From JASEGV01 sp037443545 (GTDB lineage Bacteria; Bacteroidota; Ignavibacteria; UBA10030; BY39), in the NCBI GenBank assembly GCA_037443545.1, contig JBBIOD010000065.1, positions 1 to 10,144 of the forward strand: a DNA stretch of 10,144 bases. The letters are read 5' to 3'. The position numbers and the translations under genes are program-made. This document shows positions 1 through 5,852 of this stretch, piece by piece. Position 1 is the stretch's first letter. The number at the start of each line of letters is the position of its first letter. The notes beneath the pieces were generated by a model. That model did not search any database and was not told the origin of the DNA. It was given only the letters and a program-made list of their open reading frames with translations.

Positions 1-116
1 GATGTTACAAAAAAATATACTATAACCAATTCAAGCTATATTGAACATCGATAATGCTTGGTAATCAAAATAACCCATAGTTTCTCGAACTTACAAGAAT
101 AACGCTCCAGACGAAT

Positions 117-366
117 CGCTATTTTTCAAAAAAAGAGGCGAGTTATGTGGAATAGATAAAGATATTTATATTAGTCAATAACAAGATGCATCTGGAAAAA
201 ATGGGAGCCAGAACGATTAAACGATTTTTAAATCATCTTGCAGTCGAGCGACATGTTTCATCTTCCACACAGAAGCAGGCGTTACAGGGAAATTTGTATT
301 TATATAAAAATGTATTGAATTAAAGATATTGGCTGGTTAAAGAACCGGCTGGTAGTATGCATTTTG
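117..366 (+). pseudogene. Relic of an integron-type tyrosine recombinase (IntI-like), N-terminal domain only
   Basis: This is a decayed fragment of the SAM-like DNA-binding N-terminal domain of an integron integrase, the enzyme that recombines attI and attC sites. In the frame beginning at 117 the sequence resembles the family's entry (Arg-Tyr-Phe ... Ser-Tyr-Val-Glu, then a TAG at 153-155 where the family has Trp). It continues through Ile-Lys, Phe-Ile-Leu and Asn-Lys. From the ATG at 186 it encodes 45 residues that closely follow the IntI pattern MG..I..FL.HLAVER.VS.STQ.QAL...LYLY..VL, ending at TAA 321-323. The next frame (319-366) reads Ile-Lys-Asp-Ile-Gly-Trp-Leu-Lys-Asn then Arg-Leu-Val-Val. 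This fits the following IntI segment with a frameshift and a short deletion. Everything after 364 is replaced by an IS21-like end. No catalytic Arg/His/Tyr domain is present, so it cannot be active. The assignment rests on remembered family patterns; XerC/D-like or other SAM_4 integrases are less likely alternatives. Confidence 0.68.
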
Positions 367-412
367 TAAATTCCCGCTGAAAATTGACCCACCCCTTTAA
401 CAATTAAAATTA

Positions 413-452
413 CTTTCTTAGGTTAGAAAAAGCGTTTAATAATCTAAGAAAG
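413..452 (+). promoter_or_regulatory. Hairpin overlapping the transposase ribosome-binding site
   Basis: CTTTCTTAGGTTA (413-425) pairs with TAATCTAAGAAAG (440-452) in a 13-bp stem with a single G-U wobble, closed by a 14-base loop. The right arm includes the first bases of the AAGGAG Shine-Dalgarno sequence at 450-455. In RNA that starts upstream of the element, this fold would hide the ribosome-binding site of the transposase. Outside promoters would then yield little transposase. The structure is seen directly; the regulatory role is inferred. Confidence 0.5.
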
Positions 453-464
453 GAGAAAGTGAAA

Positions 465-743
465 TTGATAACTATGGAAGATTGGATTACAATTAAAAAT
501 CTAAAAAAACGCAATCCGTCTTTAGGAAGCCGAGCGATAGCTGAACTATTAGGCATCAGTCGTAATACGGTCAAGATGGCATTAAAATCTGAAGATGTAC
601 CGACATATGAGCGTCAGAAAGAGATAAACCCTGAGATCAAGCCATTTCAAGAATACATCTGTGAGAGGTTGGTCGTCAAAGCAAATACTATATGGTCAAT
701 TATTCTTATTCCTTCACAATCTCCTCTGGAAAAAGCAAATTGA
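465..743 (+). pseudogene. istA: Truncated IS21-family transposase (IstA N-terminus)
   Basis: This is the N-terminal third of an IstA-type DDE transposase. It keeps the family's opening (TMEDW, then IKNLKKRNPS) and a helix-turn-helix (about residues 18-40, containing IAELLGISRNTV) used to bind the element's ends. A family-like segment (KINP..PF..YI pattern, here EINPEIKPFQEYI) extends to about base 680. After that the sequence no longer resembles IstA and the frame stops at 743, so the DDE catalytic core is absent. A GTG at 459 is only 3 bases from the AAGGAG at 450-455. The TTG at 465 lies 9 bases away and aligns with the usual family start, so I chose it; ATG 474 is another possibility. The gene is certainly non-functional as a transposase, although the DNA-binding part could in principle still be made. 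Confidence 0.72.
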
Positions 744-1130
744 GGTCGCGATAAGAGTATTGAGCAGCTTTTTAAAATTGCGTAATACGACACTCAAAGT
801 TATATTATACAGTATAATTTTAATTCGATATACTATTTCCTGAAATGGGTTAGTTATCAGTTAATGCTCACATCAACAGTAGATGTAATGGGAAGTTTTT
901 TAACGTATAAATTTGTTGCCTAATAGCAATTAACTGAATTAAACTCCAAGAGCGTGGGTGTTATTAGCATCGATAACAATAGTCTGGAGCTAAATTGCAG
1001 GAAATTTACTTAAAACTCGGATCTGCAGTTGATTCACACAAATTTTTTGCATAAATCCTCAAAATCAATTACATTAATATAAATTGATTATTTATTTTTT
1101 CCGATTTTTATTCTTTTACGAGGTTAAATT
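744..1130. other. Unassigned AT-rich stretch between the IS remnant and the EF-P gene
   Basis: No gene can be supported here. On the plus strand the frame that carried the transposase runs on through stops at 741-743 and 783-785. It is then open from 786 to 920 (45 codons, no start codon or ribosome-binding site, no family recognised), which is not remarkable in DNA this AT-rich. A short palindrome, ATTATAC-A-GTATAAT, lies at 804-818. A 13-base sequence, TAACTGAATTAAA, occurs at 931-943 and again at 1141-1153 inside the EF-P gene. A weak resemblance to an inverted IS21 end (GGAAATTTAC at 1000-1009) may be the other terminus but is not convincing. No attC site was identified. Confidence 0.5.
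1046..1077 (+). promoter_or_regulatory. Possible Bacteroidota-type promoter for the EF-P gene string
   Basis: TTTG at 1046-1049 is followed after 20 bases by TACATTAA at 1070-1077, a partial match to the -7 element TAnnTTTG. The spacing is right, but the -7 box lacks the last T and the G. A start near 1083 would give a leader of roughly 50 bases before the ATG at 1131. Confidence 0.3.
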
Positions 1131-1703
1131 ATGCAATTAGTAACTGAATTAAAAACCGGTTCAACAATTCGGTTAGAAGGTAAATTATACCGAATTTTAG
1201 AAGTCGTTCGCCACGCCGGAACCGGTCAAATGCAAGGTTTTATGGAGTTGAAAATGAAAGAACTTTCATCCGGGCATATTACCGATAAGCGTTTGAAGAT
1301 GAACGATAAAGTCGAAGAAATTGAATTATCGAAACGGTTTATGGAATATATTTATACTTCAGGCGATGAACTTTTCTTTATGGATTCTGAAAATTATGAA
1401 CAAATTTCGGTTCATAAAACCCGAATCGAAACTGACAAAAGGTTTTTAAAGGAAGGTATAAAAGTAACTATAGAACTTTTAAACGATCAACCGATTTTAA
1501 TCCAATTTCCAAAAGTAATCGAATTAAAGATTGCCTCCACTGGAACCGGCAGACGTGAAGGCACTGATAATACTTTGAAACCAGCAACCTTAGAAAATGG
1601 TATCGAAATTCTCGTCCCGCAATTTATCGAAGTCGGCGAGATTGTAAGAATTGACACTGAGAAGGTTAAATATATCGACAGAGTTCCTCTAAAAAAAATA
1701 TGA
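1131..1703 (+). CDS. Divergent elongation factor P homologue without a tip Lys/Arg
   Basis: EF-P enters the ribosomal E site and helps peptide-bond formation when ribosomes stall on proline runs. The 190-residue length and three-domain layout fit. Domain I (about 1-65) opens with ELK.G and EGKLY. Domain II covers about 66-128. Domain III (about 129-190) contains the family signature KPATLENG...VPQFI..G at about 151-170. The odd part is the loop of domain I that reaches the peptidyl-transferase centre. Canonical proteins have P-G-K-G or P-G-R-G there, with the Lys or Arg modified. This protein reads A-G-T-G-Q-M-Q-G (29-36), with Thr31 (or Gln33, depending on alignment) at the tip and about two extra residues. 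It may be a paralogue, as YeiP/EfpL is in enterobacteria, rather than the housekeeping factor, so I give no symbol. An AGG at 1121-1123 lies 7 bases before the ATG. It is the first gene of the string and overlaps the next by 4 bases. Confidence 0.9.
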   Translation: MQLVTELKTGSTIRLEGKLYRILEVVRHAGTGQMQGFMELKMKELSSGHITDKRLKMNDKVEEIELSKRFMEYIYTSGDELFFMDSENYEQISVHKTRIETDKRFLKEGIKVTIELLNDQPILIQFPKVIELKIASTGTGRREGTDNTLKPATLENGIEILVPQFIEVGEIVRIDTEKVKYIDRVPLKKI

Positions 1704-2356
1704 AACCAATATTTTTTACCTTCGCACTATTTTCATTTTTGATTTTTTTCTACGCGTGTTCATCGAGGCAGTCTAATTCATTAACCACTGCCGCCGATAG
1801 TACACGAGCCATCAACGATATTTTAACTTATCGTGCGGAGTCTGATTCTTTCTTCAGAACTTCCCCCGCATCCCCTTTTCAACGCGATACGACTATTGAG
1901 TTTACAGGTTTAAAATATTTCAAACCCGATTTATCTTTCTATTTTGAATCGAAACTTTACACGTATCCAAATCCTGATACAGTTATGGTGTTGGGAACAA
2001 AAGGAGACGAACGCAAGCATCTAAAATATGGTTACTTCAAACTTTATTATCAAGGACGCGAACATAGAATCAATGTTTATAAATTCACACATTATGATTC
2101 GGTTCGATACGCTAAGTTCAAAGATAATCTGAGTTTTTGGTTCCGGGATCAATCGTCCGGGAAAGAAACCTACAAAATCGGTAGGTACGTGGAAATCGGT
2201 AGTGAAGATACTAATCCGAAACACATTTACGTAATCGACTTAAATAAAGCGTACAATCCTTATTGTGCTTATTCTACAATTTATTCCTGCCCATTGCCTC
2301 GAGAAGAAGATTTTTTAAAGTTTGAAGTTCGTGCGGGCGAATTAAATTATCACTAA
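1700..2356 (+). CDS. DUF1684 family lipoprotein
   Basis: This protein of unknown function is probably anchored in the envelope. Residues 1-20 form a lipoprotein signal: Lys2, a long hydrophobic run, and Cys20 preceded by Phe-Tyr-Ala, a loose lipobox. The mature part begins Cys-Ser-Ser-Arg and has a short Ser/Thr-rich linker. The rest matches the DUF1684 pattern: FTGLKYF near 68-74, the YG.....Y..G strand pair, the SGKETY..GRY.E motif at about 153-166, and DLNKAYNPYCAY followed by SCPLP near the C-terminus. The conserved Asn-Pro-x-Cys-Ala-Tyr and Cys-Pro-Leu-Pro cysteines could form a disulfide outside the cytoplasm. The ATG overlaps the EF-P stop (ATGA), implying translational coupling. The biochemical role of DUF1684 is not known to me. 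Confidence 0.9.
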   Translation: MKPIFFTFALFSFLIFFYACSSRQSNSLTTAADSTRAINDILTYRAESDSFFRTSPASPFQRDTTIEFTGLKYFKPDLSFYFESKLYTYPNPDTVMVLGTKGDERKHLKYGYFKLYYQGREHRINVYKFTHYDSVRYAKFKDNLSFWFRDQSSGKETYKIGRYVEIGSEDTNPKHIYVIDLNKAYNPYCAYSTIYSCPLPREEDFLKFEVRAGELNYH

Positions 2357-2366
2357 TAAAATTATT

Positions 2367-3599
2367 ATGCACATACGAAAGTTATACAGAACCATCGAAA
2401 ATCTCGCTTCTCAATCGTCTTCAAATACAGAAGAATTGCTTATATCCATAATTCACGCAATCATCCATTCTGAAGATATAAAAATTAAAGGTGGCAGGTT
2501 ATGGAAGTTCAATCCAAAAACAAATTCATACACTTTAAAATATCAAGAAGGCGACATCTCGAAAATTAAATCTGATTATCAACTCAAACTCAAAGATTAT
2601 CCGTTGTTTCTAGAGTTACCAAAATTAAGAACTTTTTTGGCTACAGAAACAGACTATTACTTAAGGAAAAAAGGAATCCTTCAATACTCGGCGACAGGTG
2701 TTGGTGAAAAAATAAAACATCAAGGTAAAATTCTCTACAAGTATATGCTTGCATTTAATACCGACAATGCCGACAAAAGCTTTGTAGATACACTCAACAT
2801 TATAAGTGTTTCGCTCACTAACGTTATCAGGAGCAAGCAAATCGAACAAAAAGCGAAACGATTAGAAAAAGATTTGGACAAAGCGAGCGAAATTCAAAAA
2901 AGTATTTTGCCCGTGCACGAAGTAAAATTCCACTTTTATGATATTTATGGTCTATCATTGCCCGATCAAGTTGTAGGTGGCGACTTCTTCGATTATCTTG
3001 AGTCGGAAGATTCCGAAGATAGACTGGGCGTTGTAATCGCAGACGCCGCAAGTAAGGGACTCTCAGCCGCTACCCAAGCTTTATATGTTTCGGGGGCGTT
3101 GCACATGGGGTTTGGTTTCAATACAAAAATGAGTACGCTAATAAGCAAAATCAACAACCTCTTGAACCACGTGTTTAAAGAATCAAATTTTGTTACTCTC
3201 TTTTATTGCGAATTGAGCAACGATAAAAATGGTTTATGTATTTTTACCAATGCAGGACATAATAATCCAATTTTGTACCGGCAGGAAACGAATACCTTTG
3301 AAGCACTTGAAACTACAGGGCAGATATTAGGACCCTTTCCGAATGAAAAATATAAAACGGAAAGTACCCTAATAAATCCGGGTAACGTTCTTTTGCTATA
3401 TACCGACGGCGTTACAGAAGCGAGAAACGAATTCGGAGAGATGTTTGGAGAAGACGCTCTGAAAGAGATCATACGAGATAATCATTCACTTTCGCCAAAA
3501 GAAATATCACAAATAATATTGGATAAATTATTTATATTTGAAAAACCTAATCCACATTCTGATGATAAAACATTAGTAATTATTAAACGCAACAAATAA
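2367..3599 (+). CDS. PP2C-type (RsbU/SpoIIE) serine phosphatase with an N-terminal sensor-like domain
   Basis: This is probably a metal-dependent phosphatase that dephosphorylates an STAS-domain anti-anti-sigma protein, switching on a partner pathway. Residues 1-155 look like a degenerate GAF-type sensor. Residues 155-183 form a charged helical or coiled-coil linker ending in the typical A.EIQKSILP. The catalytic domain (about 190-408) shows VVGGDFFDY (202-210, metal ligand Asp206), IADAASKG (224-231, Asp226), TNAGHN (294-299), LLLYTDGVTEARN (342-354, Asp347) and SDDKT (398-402). The motif usually written D-x-S-G-K-G reads D-A-A-S-K-G here, so one glycine is replaced, but the metal ligands are intact and activity is expected. 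The ATG lies 10 bases after the previous stop, with a weak ribosome-binding site. No STAS protein or anti-sigma kinase is nearby, so the target must be encoded elsewhere. There is no predicted membrane segment. Confidence 0.92.
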   Translation: MHIRKLYRTIENLASQSSSNTEELLISIIHAIIHSEDIKIKGGRLWKFNPKTNSYTLKYQEGDISKIKSDYQLKLKDYPLFLELPKLRTFLATETDYYLRKKGILQYSATGVGEKIKHQGKILYKYMLAFNTDNADKSFVDTLNIISVSLTNVIRSKQIEQKAKRLEKDLDKASEIQKSILPVHEVKFHFYDIYGLSLPDQVVGGDFFDYLESEDSEDRLGVVIADAASKGLSAATQALYVSGALHMGFGFNTKMSTLISKINNLLNHVFKESNFVTLFYCELSNDKNGLCIFTNAGHNNPILYRQETNTFEALETTGQILGPFPNEKYKTESTLINPGNVLLLYTDGVTEARNEFGEMFGEDALKEIIRDNHSLSPKEISQIILDKLFIFEKPNPHSDDKTLVIIKRNK

Positions 3600-3615
3600 A
3601 CGAGAATGAACTCCT

Positions 3616-4649
3616 ATGGACACTAAAAAAACAATTGCCACAATCAAATCTGTCTCAAGCAATCAAATAATAGCCACGATCAACAGCGATCTAAGCACAC
3701 AATTAATAGAAGCAGAATCACCTTTCAGGATAGGACAATTAGGCTCCTACGTTTTAATACCATGTGGTGATTCCCAGATAATCGGAATCGTAACGGACAG
3801 CCGTCAAGTTTCATCGAGCACTGGCTTGATTTCTGAATCTGTAGAAAAAACTGAAATTGTAATTCAGCTTATAGGAACTCTCATACGAGGAAAATTTGAA
3901 AAAGGGGTAAACAAATTTCCGGTAGTGAACGACAAAATTCATTACACAAATAAGGAAGATTTGCAAAATATATTCTCATCATACCGTGAACAACAGTTTT
4001 CCATCGGCGAAATATCTCTTTTAAAAGGCGAGCGTCTTTTCATGGATGCCGACAAATTTTTTGCTAAACATATCGCAGTGCTTGGGTCTACCGGTTCAGG
4101 AAAATCATTCACCGTTTCCTCCATTATCCAAAAAGTGGACAAATTGGAAAACACGCACGTCATCATACTCGATTTACACGGTGAGTACGGAGCGGCATTC
4201 AAAGACACCGGAAACGTTATAAAATTAGCGGAGCTTGAACTGCCGTANNNNNNNNNNNNNNNNNNNNNNNNNNNNNNNNNNNNNNNNNNNNNNNNNNNNN
4301 NNNNNNNNNNNNNNNNNNNNNNNNNNNNNNNNNNNNNNNNNNNNNNNTTCTCGCTCAATGTAATAACTTTGTTACTTTGAGATTGATTAACCCTCACGAC
4401 CAAAGCTATATAAGAAAACTTGTACCCGAAGCAATGGAAAATTTTATAGACGTCCTACCTACCTTGCGTCAGGGTGAAGCTTTCATACTCGGCGATTCTG
4501 TTGCCATACCAGTTAGAGTAATGATAGACAAGCCAAATCCCGAACCATCCGGCGCTGATATTAAGTTTTTCCAGAAATGGCAAAAGCGTGAAGGCACAAC
4601 AGATACCAAAGAAGTTATTGATAGATGGTGGAAACAGATAAGGTCGTGA
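3616..4649 (+). CDS. HerA/DUF87-type hexameric ATPase (interrupted by an assembly gap)
   Basis: This is a FtsK-HerA superfamily translocase-like ATPase, expected to form a hexamer that pumps DNA or drives a partner nuclease. The first 210 codons give an N-terminal beta-barrel (HAS-barrel-like, about 1-95), Walker A GSTGSGKS at 157-164, and the motif IILDLHGEY (183-191) that follows Walker A in this family. After the 100-N gap the correct frame resumes at 4350 with the family's C-terminal block: QCNNF..LRLINPHDQ, a VP..MENF..VLP.LR.GEAFI segment, and a Pro-rich end. The two parts are in different frames. That is expected because 100 N is a placeholder of arbitrary length, so it does not show a real frameshift. 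Family members are about 550-600 residues, so perhaps 700-800 bases are missing, including the true Walker B and the arginine finger. It starts 16 bases after the phosphatase. No NurA or other nuclease partner is visible. Confidence 0.85.
4248..4347. other. Assembly gap of 100 N
   Basis: Exactly 100 undetermined bases, the usual placeholder for a gap of unknown size. It falls inside the HerA-type gene, and both flanks encode parts of the same family in the same orientation, so the scaffold join is plausible. Confidence 0.98.
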
Positions 4650-4670
4650 CGAACGCAACCTTCCGATACT

Positions 4671-4701
4671 CTTGCGACTCACTTAAAAAATGAGTCGCAA
4701 G
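4671..4701. terminator. Hairpin between convergent genes (possible bidirectional terminator)
   Basis: CTTGCGACTCA (4671-4681) and TGAGTCGCAAG (4691-4701) form a perfect 11-bp stem with a 9-base A-rich loop. It lies between the stop codons of the convergent HerA-type gene (4649) and the PLP-enzyme gene (4709), where a shared terminator is expected. On the plus strand only GTTTAG follows, and on the minus strand no T run follows, so termination would be weak or of a U-tract-poor type. Confidence 0.55.
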
Positions 4702-4708
4702 TTTAGAA

Positions 4709-5839
4709 TCATCTGCCTCTTAATATTTTCCATTTCTCAACAATTTCATCATCTGAAACAACATTATAATCATCAAACATCGGGGCAGTAAGGCAGGAAT
4801 GGTTTTCTAAAATCCTCACTTTCTCGCCTATTCTATATTTTTCTTTAATCGTATCTATTCTGTCAGCAATCACTTTTCCATGTTCTTGAGTAAGCGACTG
4901 AATCTTCAAGTGTGGGTGAATGTTTTTTAAATTGTAATCTTGTATAATAACACCGAACCCACTGTAATTTTGAAGATGCACAGGTCCCATATCCTTCGAC
5001 AGAGATAATGCCCCCGAATCGATAATAAAATAATCTGCTTCGGGTTGGTGCGAAATTACAGACGATAACAAAGTCAGCGCACAATCATCAATCCCGCAAT
5101 TCCCTAAAAGAACTTGTGTGTAATCATAAAATACATAATTGCCTGGACGAATTTCAGTTACTCCATCAAGATGTTCAGCAACAGAAATAGTCGGTGTTGA
5201 GCCGATACTAAAAGCAGGAATATCGAGGTTTTTCTTTTTCATTCTGTCAACGAACTCTAACATTACAATTCGTTCCTGCTCAGAAATATTTATAATTTCA
5301 TCTCTAGTCTTTGCCGAGTATGAATGACCAGCATGTGTGAGAATGCCGTCGAAGATGAGATATTTAGATTCTGCCAAAATTGTTGCTAATTCTTCTGCAG
5401 ATTTTGAATTTGGGTTTACTCCAGATCGATGTTGACCGCAATCAAATTCAAGCCATACATTGACTTTAATACCTCGCTTTAAACACTTGGTTTCTAAAAC
5501 CTCAAACGCTTCCAAACTATCAATTAATACACGGAAAGTAATTTTTTCGGAAAGATTCAAAACGTCATCAATGTAAATGGGAATAATCGGTAAAGCCCAC
5601 AAAATATCGGTGAAACCAGCATCAGCAAATTTAGCCGCTTCATAAAATGTGGAGACAGTGATTCCTTTTGCACCAAACTTAACCTGTTCTTTTGCTATCT
5701 CAATACATTTGTGAGTTTTAATGTGCGGGCGCAAAGCAACTCCAAAACGATCCGCTTTGTTTTGCATCGCAATCAAGTTTTGTTGAAGTATATTTTTGTC
5801 GAGTAATAGAGCCGGAGTTTTTATTTTTTTTAATGTCAT
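4709..5839 (-). CDS. PLP-dependent D-serine dehydratase / D-threonine aldolase family enzyme
   Basis: This is a fold-type III (alanine racemase-like) PLP enzyme that acts on a D-hydroxy amino acid. D-serine or D-threo-3-hydroxyaspartate dehydration and D-threonine cleavage are the known activities. Starting at ATG 5839 it has 376 residues. The opening IKTPALLLD is followed by RPHIKTHK with the Schiff-base Lys at 41. A barrel domain follows, with SIGSTPT (phosphate-binding) near 211-217 and EIRPGNYVFYD near 229-239. The beta domain carries a metal site ENHSCLT with His347 and Cys349. A His-x-Cys pair is the arrangement I associate with the zinc-dependent dehydratases, whereas aldolases have His-x-Asp, so dehydratase is favoured. 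A longer reading from TTG 5869 would overlap the peptidase gene, but the family normally starts just before the TPALLLD block. The start lies 13 bases after the peptidase stop, so it is probably the last gene of that operon. Confidence 0.88.
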   Translation of the reverse strand: MTLKKIKTPALLLDKNILQQNLIAMQNKADRFGVALRPHIKTHKCIEIAKEQVKFGAKGITVSTFYEAAKFADAGFTDILWALPIIPIYIDDVLNLSEKITFRVLIDSLEAFEVLETKCLKRGIKVNVWLEFDCGQHRSGVNPNSKSAEELATILAESKYLIFDGILTHAGHSYSAKTRDEIINISEQERIVMLEFVDRMKKKNLDIPAFSIGSTPTISVAEHLDGVTEIRPGNYVFYDYTQVLLGNCGIDDCALTLLSSVISHQPEADYFIIDSGALSLSKDMGPVHLQNYSGFGVIIQDYNLKNIHPHLKIQSLTQEHGKVIADRIDTIKEKYRIGEKVRILENHSCLTAPMFDDYNVVSDDEIVEKWKILRGR

Positions 5840-5852
5840 CTGATAGTTACTT

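Larger units (their letters stand above)
365..743 (+). mobile_element. Left-end remnant of an IS21-family insertion sequence
   Basis: The sequence starting TGTAAATTCCCG at 365, followed by CTGAAAATTGACCCACC, is the kind of terminus found at IS21-family ends (TG at the tip, then a GACCCAC block). A transposase gene of the IstA type begins about 100 bases inward, as in this family. The element sits directly against the integrase relic, so it probably inserted into that gene. No IstB (helper ATPase) gene and no convincing right end are visible. The element is therefore truncated, and its right boundary is uncertain: recognisable IstA similarity fades near 680 and the reading frame stops at 743. 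Confidence 0.7.

Noticed and set aside
331..353. Short hairpin GCTGGTT/AACCGGC (with a wobble) and repeated GGCTGGT before the IS end, considered as a recombination site.
   Set aside because: It is explained by the integrase reading frame there, and it lacks the paired core sites of an attC.
804..818. Palindrome ATTATAC-A-GTATAAT, considered as an operator.
   Set aside because: No gene follows within 300 bases and the sequence is all A/T-rich, so chance is likely.
985..1012. Possible inverted right end of the IS21-like element (GGAAATTTAC at 1000-1009).
   Set aside because: Only about ten bases resemble the left end, the GACCCAC block is not preserved, and no istB precedes it.
931..1153. 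Repeat of TAACTGAATTAAA at 931-943 and at 1141-1153, suggesting a duplicated EF-P start.
   Set aside because: Only 13 bases match, the flanks do not encode an EF-P start, and chance repeats of this kind are plausible in AT-rich DNA.
4248..4380. Frameshift or disruption of the HerA-type gene.
   Set aside because: The frame change falls exactly at the 100-N placeholder, whose length is arbitrary, so it is not evidence of a pseudogene.
3942..4403. Long minus-strand reading frame across the N gap.
   Set aside because: It is a shadow of the HerA-type gene and is kept open by undetermined bases.
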